Positions 33,901 to 42,955 of a stretch of 64,000 nt of DNA are shown here, piece by piece. The notes below the pieces were generated by a model, which saw nothing but the letters and a program-made list of their open reading frames with translations, did not search any database and was not told the origin of the DNA. This DNA is from Micromonospora marina. GTDB taxonomy: Bacteria > Actinomycetota > Actinomycetes > Mycobacteriales > Micromonosporaceae. Every line of letters begins with the position of its first letter. Position 1 is the first letter of the stretch. The position numbers and the translations under genes are program-made. The stretch is from NCBI RefSeq assembly GCF_900091565.1, contig NZ_FMCV01000025.1, positions 1 through 64,000 of the forward strand. The letters are read 5' to 3'.

Positions 33901-36316
33901 GGGAGTGGACCTCCAGTCCGGGCAGAAGCGCCCGGATCTGGTCGGGCAGTTGCAACGGAATCCAGTCGCCGGACAGCATCGCCAGTCGCAGGCTCGGCAA
34001 CCGATCCGGGGTGGTGCTCAGGTAGTCATGGAGCATCTGCAGCTGGCTGGGCACGGAATTCCAGAGCGTGACGCCCTCGGCGGCCACCGTCTCGGCCCAC
34101 GCGGACGGATCGCCGCGCCGGGCCGGATCGGGCAGTACGACAGTGCCACCGGCAGCGAGCACACCGAAGATGTCGTACACGGACAGGTCGAATCCGAGCT
34201 GTGCCAGCGCGAGGATCCGGTCGCCGGACCCGACGGTGAAACGCTGGTTGATGTCGGCGACGGTGTTCAGCGCGGCACGATGGCTGATCATCACGCCCTT
34301 CGGCGTGCCGGTGGATCCGGAGGTGTAGATGACGTACGCCAGATCGGCCGGATCGGTGACCGGGGTGGGGATCGGGGCACCGGTCGGCGGCAGGGTGTCC
34401 ACCGCGATCGGCTGGACTCCGGCGGGCAGCTCCAGTTCGGCGGTGAGCCAGCTCTGTGTCAGCGTGACACGGACCGCCGCGTCACTCAGGATCGCCTGCC
34501 GCCGCAGCGGTGGCTGGGTCAGATCCACCGGCAGGTACGCCCCGCCCGCGAGCAGGACGCCGAGCACTCCGGCGACCTGTTCCCAGCCTTTCTCCATGGT
34601 CACCGCGACGAGTTCGCCGGAGCCGATGCCGTGTGCGTCAAGTGCCTGGGCCACGACCGCGGCGCGGTCCAGCAGTTCCCGGTAGGTCAGCGACGCGTCG
34701 CCCGAGCGGACGGCGACCGCGTCCGGTGTTCGCGCTGCCGTGGCCACCACGGCGTCGGTGAGCAGCCCTGCCGGTGCCGGCGCCTCGGTCGCGTTGACCT
34801 TCGCACGCACCCGCGCGGTGCGCGCCGGCAGCCGGACCGTGGCCGGCGCCGTCCAGGTCTCCTCATCGGCGAGCGTTCCGACCAGGACGACGAACGCCTC
34901 GAACATGTCGGCCGCGGTGTCACCCGCGAGGACCCCGTCGCGCACGTCCCAGCTCAGTGACAGCCCGCCGGCACGTTCCATCACCTGGCAGTCCAGCCAC
35001 ACCTGCGGTGTGCGGCTGACGGCGTGCCGGACGGCAGCGCGGGTCTGCCGGGTGGTCGCCGAACCCAGAGTGCTGGTGAACACCACGGGCATCAGCACGG
35101 TCTCCGACTCGCTGCGCCGGGTCAGCTCGGCCAGCACGTCGCTGCCGGAGAACAACGGGTGCGCGAGGTCCTCCAGGAGGGTGCCGTTGATCTCGCGGAC
35201 CCGGTCGGCGAACGGGCGAGACGCGGTCAGATCGACCTCCAGCAGCTCCACCGCGGTGAAGTCGCCGACGAGACGGCCGACGTCCGGATGCAGCGGCAGC
35301 CGGTCGAACACCGGCACATTAAGCAGGAACCGGGGGTTACGGCTCCACCGGCCGACCACCTCGGCGTACGCCGCGAGAACGGCCGACGACACCGAAACTC
35401 CGTGTGCGGCCGCCCGGTTCTGGATGGCCGCCCAGGTCTGCGGGTCGATCGCCGCCGCCAGGTGCGCGAAGGTGGCCGGTCCGTACGGGTCGCCGGTGAC
35501 CGGCAGGTCAGGCGCTCCGGGCAGGGCGTCGATGCGACCCAGCCAGTAGTCACGGTCGCGGGCGTACGCGGGGGTCTGCCGCTGTCCGCGCCGCGCCAGG
35601 ACGTAGTCACGGAAGGTCGCATCGAGGGCCGGCAGTTGCTCACCGTGGTACAGGTCCTCCACCTCGGCCAACACCCGCTGCAGGCTCGCGTAGTCGACGA
35701 CGAGCAGGTCGACGGACAGGTGCAGGAGCAGTTCGGTGTCGGTGACGGTGACGCGTACCTCGTGCAGCGGCCAGCGATCGGTGACCGCGACGTGCTCACT
35801 TAGTTCGCGACGCACCCTCTCGATGGCGGCACCGACCAGGTCGCTGTCCTGCCCGCGTAGGTCCGCGACGGGAATGTGCGGCGTGGTGGGATCGGCGAGG
35901 ACCTGCTGATACCCGTCGCGGTGCACGATCGCGCGCAGCATGTCGTGGCGTTGCACGACGGCGTGCCATGCGGCGACGAGCCGTCCGGCGTCGGTGCCGG
36001 CCGGGAACGCCAACTCCACGTAGGTCTGGCACGGCACGTTGCCGTACGGGTACGCACCGGTGCGCCCCACCAGGTAGGCGCCCTGGATGTCGGTCAGCGG
36101 GAACGGCTCGTGCCGGTTCTCCGGGTCCGGCGTCAGCACGGACCTGTCCCGCTGGTCGCGCAGCGCGGCGAGAACTGCTTCCTTGTTGGCGCGCAACAGT
36201 GCTTTGCGTTCGTCGGTCAGCGCGCCCTGCACGGCACGGAAACGCAGTTGACCGTCTTCTTCCCAGAGCCGGATGCCCTTCGCGGCGAAGTCGGCGATGA
36301 GAGTGCTGGCGTTCAT
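30956..36316 (-). CDS. NRPS: docking-Cy-A(MT-like)-PCP-TE
   Basis: A 1786-residue synthetase. Residues 1-50 are a TubC-like docking domain (LIADFAAKGIRLWEEDGQL). A heterocyclisation domain follows with DLLVVDYAS (DxxxxDxxS). The A domain (core YTSGSTGTPKGV near 665) has pocket residues read by eye as DLYNMSLIWK, close to the known Cys code. A methyltransferase-like insert (about 960-1310) splits the A domain; its SAM motif is degenerate (EVGVRSGG). The carrier site is LGGDSLL near 1415. The terminal thioesterase has GYCVGG near 1563, a Cys in the nucleophile position. It would add and cyclise the last Cys and release the chain. ATGA overlaps join it to both neighbours. Confidence 0.93.
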   Translation of the reverse strand: MNASTLIADFAAKGIRLWEEDGQLRFRAVQGALTDERKALLRANKEAVLAALRDQRDRSVLTPDPENRHEPFPLTDIQGAYLVGRTGAYPYGNVPCQTYVELAFPAGTDAGRLVAAWHAVVQRHDMLRAIVHRDGYQQVLADPTTPHIPVADLRGQDSDLVGAAIERVRRELSEHVAVTDRWPLHEVRVTVTDTELLLHLSVDLLVVDYASLQRVLAEVEDLYHGEQLPALDATFRDYVLARRGQRQTPAYARDRDYWLGRIDALPGAPDLPVTGDPYGPATFAHLAAAIDPQTWAAIQNRAAAHGVSVSSAVLAAYAEVVGRWSRNPRFLLNVPVFDRLPLHPDVGRLVGDFTAVELLEVDLTASRPFADRVREINGTLLEDLAHPLFSGSDVLAELTRRSESETVLMPVVFTSTLGSATTRQTRAAVRHAVSRTPQVWLDCQVMERAGGLSLSWDVRDGVLAGDTAADMFEAFVVLVGTLADEETWTAPATVRLPARTARVRAKVNATEAPAPAGLLTDAVVATAARTPDAVAVRSGDASLTYRELLDRAAVVAQALDAHGIGSGELVAVTMEKGWEQVAGVLGVLLAGGAYLPVDLTQPPLRRQAILSDAAVRVTLTQSWLTAELELPAGVQPIAVDTLPPTGAPIPTPVTDPADLAYVIYTSGSTGTPKGVMISHRAALNTVADINQRFTVGSGDRILALAQLGFDLSVYDIFGVLAAGGTVVLPDPARRGDPSAWAETVAAEGVTLWNSVPSQLQMLHDYLSTTPDRLPSLRLAMLSGDWIPLQLPDQIRALLPGLEVHSLGGATEASIWSIHFPIGAVNPGWASIPYGTPLLNQTFDVLDSAMRPCPDHVVGELYIGGLGLADGYLGDPRRTAERFVTHPDGRRLYRTGDLGRYRPDGIIEFLGRADHQVKIRGYRIELGEIQAVLDAVPAVGASAVVVEGESGAAAQAALRRLAAFVEPARITPPPVPAAVTAALRLTVPDGDTERLVAFYDAFHRAALMSVARIVAGRTGSTDQLCDELGVHDRHRRLVHRWVASVPDGPAPSDGDLAAAWDRAEALEKECGWSQDLFAAVRACSEQLLPLLRAEIEVGALLSPEAHEDAYRGNAVSRVLHGTLADTVRALADAHSGTLRIVEVGVRSGGAAADLLPALAGYDVDYLCTDSSPLRLAASRNLIGDDARFATLDLGGEFRQQGFQPGSADVVICASVLNNSADVDAALTRLRELVAPGGWMLILENTDDASPAVRISTEFLAEHAGPFTDARAAAGQSFLEPRQWTDALHGVGGEVVAELPADGSPLARAGQRLFAVRLKADRSPVDLAALTRHAAARLPEYMVPAVWQVVDALPTTANGKIDRAALLSWLAPDGAAPQADEQPVDELEIRLAQLWQELLGIERVGRNDDLFALGGDSLLVARLVGQLREGLDGLPGDWDLEWEIVLRHLLRTPTVAGLAAYLRDNAASGTAGSQDTVSPVVRLIDDLSGPVTVLVHAGTGTLLPYRPLITEIRRAGGRNGLLGLEIPALDEFLNADPDGLVDRLAAQYATALLDTGAREFDVVGYCVGGIIATEVARGLAESGATVRSLTVISSHSPSFRIDDDLLSEYSFALMMGMDLATIGFPTDDERVGAAAGAVLAASPGAIANGSLADLEGEFADVAAAFAALESMPRMRRVARMVEALPPDLAGSYEPEGLLRTLRTYQQSIFALSRHRTEPYAGDITFLRHNGAYPFPGSATTITEHWAKLCLGDLSSRDIPGQHFTCMTGAHVSTVFGHLTQLVDGLDRA

Positions 36317-39300
36317 ATGGTCCCGGTCTCCAGAGGGGTCTCGGTGCGGGCGGTTGCGATGTGGGCGGCCAGGGCGGCCGTCGTCGGGGCGGAGAGGAAC
36401 AGACGGACCGGGATGTCGACGGCGAAGGCCTCGTTGACTGCCGCCACCAGGCGCAGGGCGAGCAGGCTGTCGCCGCCAGCGGTGAAGAAGTTGGCGGTAC
36501 GGTCGGTGACCGGCTCACCGACCTGGTCGGCCCAGAGCCGGGCGACCTCGGTCTCGATCGGCCCGTCCGGTGGGCGTACCGGCTCGGCGTCGCCGTCGGC
36601 CCGTGCGCTCAGCGCGGCCCGGTCGACCTTGCCGTTCGGGGTCAGTGGCAGCGCGTCTATCCGGACGATGCGGTGCGGGACGGCGTGCGCCGGCAGACGG
36701 TCGGCGAGATGTGCGGCGAGGCCGTCCAGCGGATCGTCGGCGACGACGAACGCGTGCAGCCGGCGTGTGCCCCGTCCGCCGGGAGCCAGCACCACCACGT
36801 CGGACACCGCGTCGTACGCGCGGAAGGCCGCTTCGATCTCGCCCAGTTCGACCCGGTGGCCACCGATCTTGACCTGGTGGTCGGCTCGGCCGAGGAACTC
36901 GAGCGTGCCGTCGCTCCAGTAGCGACCCCGGTCCCCGGTGCGGTACCAGCGGGTGCCGTCCGCCATGACGAACCGTTGTGCGGTGCGCTCCGGGTCGCCG
37001 TGGTAGCCGGCCGCCACCCCGGCTCCGCCGATCCACAACTCGCCGGGTGCCAGGTCGGGGCAGTCCTGTCCGAAGTCGTCGACCACGCGGTAGCGCTGGT
37101 TGGTCAGCGGCAGCCCGTACGGTATGGACGTCCAGTGCGCCGGCACCTGCTCGACCTCGCAAGCGTTGGACCAGATGGACGCCTCGGTGGCGCCGCCCAG
37201 CGCGGTGAACCGGCAGCCGGGCACCCGGTCGCGCAGCCGACCCGGCAGGTCGAGACCGACCCAGTCACCGGACACCAGCACGGCCCGAAGCCCGCTGATC
37301 CCCTTGTCCGGGGCATCCGGCTGCTCGGCCGCGGTGAGCAGCATGTCCAGCAGGACCGGCGCCGAGTTCCACAGCGTGACGGGATGCTCGGCGGCCAGGT
37401 CGAGCCAGGCGGCCGGATCCCGGCGGTCGGCGTCAGCCGGCAGCACCAGCGCTCCACCGGCGCCGAGCAGTCCGAAGATGTCGTACACGGACAGGTCGAA
37501 GTCGAGCGCGGAGACCGCGAGCACCCGGTCGCCCGGCCCGACCCGCCAGCGGGAGTTCACGTCAGCAACAGTGTTGAGCGCTGCCTCGTGGGTGATCGCC
37601 ACCGCCTTGGGCTCACCGGTCGACCCCGACGTGAAGATCAGGTAGGCGAGTTCGCCGGGTGCCCGCTCGACGGGCCGCGGCAGTGGGGTGTGTGCCCGCG
37701 CGGCGGTGACATCGACGTCGTCGCCTATCACCGCGCGCAGGCCGGCGACGTGGTGCATCCGTGCCCGGCGCAGCGCCGGCTGATCGACGCCGATCGGCAC
37801 GTAGATCCCACCGGCGGCGAGTACGCCGAGCACAGCCGAGATCTGGTCGGGACCTTTGGGCAGGGTCACCCCGACGGTGTCACCGGGCCGCACGCCACGG
37901 TCGGCCAGTGCCGCGGCGATGCGCAGGGCCGCGTCGGCCAACTCGCCTCGGGAGAGGCGACCGCCGCGCCACAGCAGCGCCTCAGCCTCCGGTTCCCGCG
38001 CGGCCAGCGCGAAGAAGCGATCGTGCAGCAGGCCTGCCGGGAGGACGCCGGCGGTGCTGTTGACGGCGCGGCGCACCGCGGCCTGGCTCTCGGGCAGCAC
38101 CGGCGGCGGTGGAGCGGTCCAGTCCGCGTCGGCCAGCCGGTCCACCAACGAGGTGTAGGCGCCGAACATGGCGTCGAGAACCCCGGGAGCGAAGAGTTCC
38201 TCGACCGCGTCCCAGGAGATCTGAAGGCGGCCGTCCGCTTCGATGACCTGGTTGTCGAGCAACACCTGGGGTGACTGGGACACTCCCCGCACCTGCTCGC
38301 CGAAGGCCGGGGACAGCAGGGTACCGGCGTCGCCACCGACACCGATCGCGCTGGTGAAGACGACCGGGACGCCCGCGCCGACCGATCCGGTACGCCGGGC
38401 CAGCTCCCGCATCAGCCAGCCCGCCGTGACCGCTCGGTGGTCCAGGTCCTCGCCCATCGTGCGCTGGAGCCGCTCGGCCAGGTCCACAAAGGAGTCACCG
38501 TCCGCACGGCGGTGCCCGATGAGCGACAGCGAGGTGAAGTCGCCGATGACCCGGTCGATGTGCGGGTGCAGGGGCAGCCGGTTGAACAGGGTGAGGGTGA
38601 CGGCGACGGCGGGCTGGCCGCTCCAGGCCCGCAGGATCTCGGTGTAGCAGGCCAGCAGAACGGTGGACGGGGTGACGCCGTGCCGGCGGGCGGCCTCGCG
38701 GACAGCCCGCCAGCGCTCACCGTCGAGCACATGCCGGCGGCGGGTGAAGCGGGGCCGCAGCAGCGTGGCCGGGTCGCCCGCGAGTGGGAGCGCCGGTGCG
38801 GGCGGCAGTTCGTCGAGCCGCCGGGACCAGTGGCTCCGCGACTGGTCCACGGCCTCCGGGCTGGGCTCGGCGGCCGGTACGTAGTCGCGGAACGACACGT
38901 CGATCGCGGGCAACCGCGTGCCCGGCTCGGTGTAGAGGGCGTCCAGCTCCCGGTAGAGAAGCATGATGGACAGGGCGTCGAACACGACGTAGTCGAGCCC
39001 GACCGCGATCCGGGTCCGCCGACGTCCGCCTTCCTGATAGCGCACCGCCCGCACGTCGAACAACGGCCACCGGGTCACGTCGAGCCGCTGGTGCGACATG
39101 TCCTCGTACAGCCGTGCCAACTCGTCCGCGCCGTCGCCGGCGGCGTCCACCACGGTCACGGTGAACTCGGGCACGGACGGCAGGATCCGTTGCCGGCCGT
39201 CGTCGTCGAAGACCGCCCGCAGCATCTCGTGCCGGGCGATGAGTGTGCGCCAGGCGTTCTGGAAGCGCGCGAGGTCGACGTCGGCGCCGTCGAACTCGGT

Positions 39301-42300
39301 GTAGTGGTAGGTGCCGACGCCGCCCAGGGCCAGCCGGTCGTCGCGACCGATCAGGTAGGCGGTCTGCACATCGGTGGCGGGGAACGGCTCGTACCGGTGC
39401 TCGAGGTCGGCGACCAGCCGACCGTCCTCGGCGGCCTCCTCGCCGGTCAGCGTGGCGACGAAGTCCCGCAGTACCGGAGCGGTGAACAGGGCCACGACCC
39501 GCGCGCCACCGATGCCCCGTTCCCGGAGCCGGCTCACCAGCCGAGTCGCCAGCAGAGAGTCACCGCCGAGAGCGAAGAAGGAGTCGTCGCGGCCGATCCT
39601 CTCGGTGCCCAGCAACTCGGCCCACACCTCGGCGACCAGACGTTCCCTGCCGTCCCGCGGCGGGTCGGCCGGTGCGGGCGCGGCCACCGTCGAGGCGAAT
39701 GCGGCAGCCACCGCGGCCCGGTCGAGTTTGCCGTTGGCGGTCAGTGGCATGTCGTCGGCGATGATCAGGTGCTCGGGCACCATGTAGACCGCGAGCCGGT
39801 CGGCCAGCCATTGCCTGAGCGCCGCCGGCTCCAGCACGGTGCCGCCGGTCGCCACATAGAGGCCCAGTTGCCGGGTGGCGCCGGTGACCACGGTCGCCAC
39901 GGCGTGCGTGACCACGGGATGGGTGTCGGCGGTGGCTTCGACCTCGCCGAGCTCGATGCGATGGCCGCGGATCTTCACCTGGTGGTCCGCGCGGCCGAGG
40001 AACTCGAGCAGGCCGTCGCCATGGAATCGGGCCCGGTCGCCGGTGCGGTACCAGCGCCGGCCGTCGTACTCGACGAACTTCTCCGCGGTACGCTCCGGGT
40101 CGTTCCGGTAGCCGTGCGCGACACCGGGGCCGCTGACCCACAGTTCGCCGGGAACGAAGTCGGGCCGATCGCGCGACCGGTCGTCGGCCACCCGCAGGCG
40201 CATGTTGCGCAGCGGCACGCCGTACGGAATCGAGCGCCACGCCGGGTCGACGTCACCGACCTCGAAGACCGTGGAGTGGATGGCCGCCTCGGTCATGCCG
40301 CCCAGCGCGGCGAACCGGGCACCGGGAACGAGCGCCCGCAGCCGGGCGGGCTGGTCCAGGCCCACCCAGTCGCCGCCCAGCATCACCAGGCGCAGGCTAG
40401 GCGGCAGGCCCGCATCGGACGCCGCGGTCAACAGCATGTCGAGCAATGCCGGTACGCAGCTGACCACGGTGACCCGGTGGGCACGGATCAACTCGGCCCA
40501 GCGGTGCGCGTCACGGCGAGCCGCTTCATCCACGACGACGACCGAGCCACCGGTTCCCAGCAGCGCGAACATGTCGTATGCCGAGAGGTCGAAGTCCAAG
40601 GAGGACAACGCGATCGTACGGTCGTCGCGCCCGACGTCGAACACGCCGGCGACAGCGTCGAGGGTGTTGACGACGGCGCGGTGCGGAACCTCCACTCCCT
40701 TGGGCTCGCCGGTCGACCCGGAGGTGAAGATGATGTACGCGCATGTCTCCGGGTCGACGCCGGTGATCTCGGCGGGCGTTTCCCCGTCGGCCCGGCGGAC
40801 GTCCACCAGAGGCGGACCGCCGTCCAGGGGCCGGTGGGCGCTGTTGGTCAGCACGGCGGAGACAGCGGCGAGACTGTACAGCCGCTGCTGCCGGGCGGGG
40901 GGATGGTCGACGCCCACGGGTACATAGGTGGCGCCGGTCGCGAGTACGCCGAGCACCGCCACGATCTGGGCGTTGCCTTTGGGCAGAGTGACGGCGACGG
41001 TGTCGCCCGGTGTCACTCCGTGGCGGCGCAGCAGGGTGCTCACGCGGCGGGCGGCGGTGGCGAGTTGCCCGTACGTCATGTCGCCGTCATGTCCGCCGAC
41101 CAGCGCGATGCGGTCGGGTTCCCGCTCGGCCCACGCGAAGAAGCGGGTGTGCAGGGTGTCGGCGGGTACGTCGTCGCCGGTGTCGTTGATGCGTTCCCGC
41201 ACCGCGAGTTGCGTGGCCGGGACGAGTTGCCCGACCGGTTTCGTCCAGGCGTCCGGGTGACGGAGCAGGTCGTCGATCAGTGTCGTGTACGCCGTGAAGG
41301 CGGCCTCCACCACGCCGGGTTCGAACACGTCGCGCCGGACGTCCCAGTTGAGCAGCAGGCCGCCGTCGAGTTCGGTCACCTGGGCGTCGAGCCAGACCTG
41401 CGGGCCTTGCGAGATGATCCAGACCGGTTTGCCGAAGCGGCTCTGAACCCGTTCGTCATAGATCTCGCCCAGCCCGAGCGCGCTGGTGTAGACGACGGGG
41501 GCGAGCACCGGGCTGCCGTCACCGAGTCGCGACAGGTCTCGCAACACCTCGACACCGGGGTAGGCGCCGTGGGCGATCGCCTGGCGCAGCGTGCCCTGCA
41601 GCCGGTGCGCCTGCTCGGCGAAGGGCAGCGCCTCGGTGAGGTCGGCGTCGAGCAGGACGGAGCTGCTGAAGTCGCCGACCAGACCCGCCGCACCGGGAAT
41701 GCCGAGGTCGCGGTCGAACAGTGGCAGGTTGAGCAGAAAGCGTTGCTGTCCGCTCCAGACGGCGAGCACTTCGGCGAACACCGTGGCCAGCACGGCGGCG
41801 GGGGTGAGCGAGTGTTGCCGGGCCAGTTCGCTCAGCCGGGCACGTCCCGCGGGCGAGATGCTGTGGTGCCACCGTGTGGTGCGGTGGTACGCCGGGGTCG
41901 CGGATTCCGCCTGCAGTGCCGCGATCCTGGTGGGAAGCTCGGGTGCCCGGCTCATCTCCGGCAGTCGTCGGTGCCACCAGTCCCGAGCCGCCGCGCGCTC
42001 GCCGGCGCGCTGGGCAGTGCGACGTGCCAGGTATCCGGCGTAGCTGCCGACGATGGCCGGCAGCGCGGTGTCCGGTGAGTCGTAGAAGTGGCGGAGTTCG
42101 TTCATGAGCACCCGCAGGCTCGCCGCGTCTGCCGCGATCATGTCCAGGTCGATGTGCAGGCGGGTGGCACCGCCGGGCAGCAGGGACAGCTCGACGACGA
42201 GGACCTCTCCGTCCTCGACCCGCATCCGCCGGTGGGTGCCGGTGTCACGCAGCCGGTCGAGCCGGATCCGCAGTTCGTCGTCGCCGAGGGTGCGCAGATC

Positions 42301-42858
42301 GTGCACGGCGAGGTCGGCGGTGATCTCGGAAGCCGGCCGGATGCGTTGGGTTCCGTCGTCGAGGATGAGCGTGCGCAGCATGGCGTGGCGCCGCCGCAGC
42401 AGGGTGAGAGCGGTACGCAACCGGTCGGGCTCCACCGCGTGGCCGTCGAACTCGACGTAGAAGTGCGCCCCGACGCCGCCCAGCGGCTGGCCGTCCTGGC
42501 GTCCGATCCAGTAGGCGTGCTGCATCAGACCGAGTGGGAAGCGTTCGTCGTCGGCCGGCGGGGCGGACGATGGCTCAGTGGCCGACAGTGTGGTCGCTCC
42601 GGTGCTGAGCAGACGGTGCCAGGCGTCGATGGTCGGCGTCTCGGCGAGGGTGTCGAACCCGACCTCCAATCCGAGCCTGCGCCAGGCGGACGCGAGTTTG
42701 ATCAATCGGAGGGAGTCCAGTCCGAGTTCGAAGAGGTCGTCGTCGAAGGCGATCTCCTCCGCGGGAAGGCCCAGTTCCGCTGCCGTGGCGGCACGGATGT
42801 CGGCCTCGGTCAGGGAGGTCGTTCGGAGTTGTGGTGCCTGCGGCACGATCCGGTTCAC
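36313..42858 (-). CDS. NRPS: ArCP-Cy-A-PCP-Cy-A-PCP
   Basis: A synthetase of about 2181 residues, two modules. An aryl carrier domain (LGLDSLRLIKL near 45-60) accepts salicylate. Cy1 has DMIAADAAS and Cy2 has DYVVFDALS, both fitting DxxxxDxxS. Two A domains each have FTSGSTGEPKGV or FTSGSTGEPKAV cores, and two carrier sites read LGGDSLL and GGDSLLAL. By eye the second A pocket reads DLYNLSLIWK, the Cys code, while the first reads about DLYSMGLIHK and may take another residue, perhaps Ser or Thr. I favour the GTG at 42858 (VNRIVPQAP); ATGs at 42882 and 42885 would add 8-9 residues and overlap the operator. First gene of the four-gene NRPS operon. Confidence 0.93.
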   Translation of the reverse strand: MNRIVPQAPQLRTTSLTEADIRAATAAELGLPAEEIAFDDDLFELGLDSLRLIKLASAWRRLGLEVGFDTLAETPTIDAWHRLLSTGATTLSATEPSSAPPADDERFPLGLMQHAYWIGRQDGQPLGGVGAHFYVEFDGHAVEPDRLRTALTLLRRRHAMLRTLILDDGTQRIRPASEITADLAVHDLRTLGDDELRIRLDRLRDTGTHRRMRVEDGEVLVVELSLLPGGATRLHIDLDMIAADAASLRVLMNELRHFYDSPDTALPAIVGSYAGYLARRTAQRAGERAAARDWWHRRLPEMSRAPELPTRIAALQAESATPAYHRTTRWHHSISPAGRARLSELARQHSLTPAAVLATVFAEVLAVWSGQQRFLLNLPLFDRDLGIPGAAGLVGDFSSSVLLDADLTEALPFAEQAHRLQGTLRQAIAHGAYPGVEVLRDLSRLGDGSPVLAPVVYTSALGLGEIYDERVQSRFGKPVWIISQGPQVWLDAQVTELDGGLLLNWDVRRDVFEPGVVEAAFTAYTTLIDDLLRHPDAWTKPVGQLVPATQLAVRERINDTGDDVPADTLHTRFFAWAEREPDRIALVGGHDGDMTYGQLATAARRVSTLLRRHGVTPGDTVAVTLPKGNAQIVAVLGVLATGATYVPVGVDHPPARQQRLYSLAAVSAVLTNSAHRPLDGGPPLVDVRRADGETPAEITGVDPETCAYIIFTSGSTGEPKGVEVPHRAVVNTLDAVAGVFDVGRDDRTIALSSLDFDLSAYDMFALLGTGGSVVVVDEAARRDAHRWAELIRAHRVTVVSCVPALLDMLLTAASDAGLPPSLRLVMLGGDWVGLDQPARLRALVPGARFAALGGMTEAAIHSTVFEVGDVDPAWRSIPYGVPLRNMRLRVADDRSRDRPDFVPGELWVSGPGVAHGYRNDPERTAEKFVEYDGRRWYRTGDRARFHGDGLLEFLGRADHQVKIRGHRIELGEVEATADTHPVVTHAVATVVTGATRQLGLYVATGGTVLEPAALRQWLADRLAVYMVPEHLIIADDMPLTANGKLDRAAVAAAFASTVAAPAPADPPRDGRERLVAEVWAELLGTERIGRDDSFFALGGDSLLATRLVSRLRERGIGGARVVALFTAPVLRDFVATLTGEEAAEDGRLVADLEHRYEPFPATDVQTAYLIGRDDRLALGGVGTYHYTEFDGADVDLARFQNAWRTLIARHEMLRAVFDDDGRQRILPSVPEFTVTVVDAAGDGADELARLYEDMSHQRLDVTRWPLFDVRAVRYQEGGRRRTRIAVGLDYVVFDALSIMLLYRELDALYTEPGTRLPAIDVSFRDYVPAAEPSPEAVDQSRSHWSRRLDELPPAPALPLAGDPATLLRPRFTRRRHVLDGERWRAVREAARRHGVTPSTVLLACYTEILRAWSGQPAVAVTLTLFNRLPLHPHIDRVIGDFTSLSLIGHRRADGDSFVDLAERLQRTMGEDLDHRAVTAGWLMRELARRTGSVGAGVPVVFTSAIGVGGDAGTLLSPAFGEQVRGVSQSPQVLLDNQVIEADGRLQISWDAVEELFAPGVLDAMFGAYTSLVDRLADADWTAPPPPVLPESQAAVRRAVNSTAGVLPAGLLHDRFFALAAREPEAEALLWRGGRLSRGELADAALRIAAALADRGVRPGDTVGVTLPKGPDQISAVLGVLAAGGIYVPIGVDQPALRRARMHHVAGLRAVIGDDVDVTAARAHTPLPRPVERAPGELAYLIFTSGSTGEPKAVAITHEAALNTVADVNSRWRVGPGDRVLAVSALDFDLSVYDIFGLLGAGGALVLPADADRRDPAAWLDLAAEHPVTLWNSAPVLLDMLLTAAEQPDAPDKGISGLRAVLVSGDWVGLDLPGRLRDRVPGCRFTALGGATEASIWSNACEVEQVPAHWTSIPYGLPLTNQRYRVVDDFGQDCPDLAPGELWIGGAGVAAGYHGDPERTAQRFVMADGTRWYRTGDRGRYWSDGTLEFLGRADHQVKIGGHRVELGEIEAAFRAYDAVSDVVVLAPGGRGTRRLHAFVVADDPLDGLAAHLADRLPAHAVPHRIVRIDALPLTPNGKVDRAALSARADGDAEPVRPPDGPIETEVARLWADQVGEPVTDRTANFFTAGGDSLLALRLVAAVNEAFAVDIPVRLFLSAPTTAALAAHIATARTETPLETGTI

Positions 42859-42868
42859 CCTTCCGTCG

Positions 42869-42898
42869 TTGCAAATGAACATCATTCTCGACTAGCGT
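42869..42898 (+). promoter_or_regulatory. Divergent NRPS/ligase control region with Zur-like box
   Basis: On the plus strand TTGCAA (42869-42874), an 18-base spacer and TAGCGT (42893-42898) form the promoter of the salicyl-AMP ligase gene. Inside the spacer TGAACATCATTCTCG (42876-42890) matches the reverse complement of the Zur consensus at 12 of 15 positions, so Zur would block RNA polymerase directly. The box also covers the start region of the divergent NRPS operon and could repress both. Confidence 0.7.
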
Positions 42899-42955
42899 CA
42901 CTGTAAGGGTCGCGACGGTAGTTTCGCCACCCTCGGGCGGCGCTGAGGAGGATCG

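Noticed and set aside
36361..42078. Very long plus-strand frames opposite the first NRPS gene
   Set aside because: They have low-complexity composition and no recognisable motif, whereas the minus strand encodes full Cy, A and PCP motifs.
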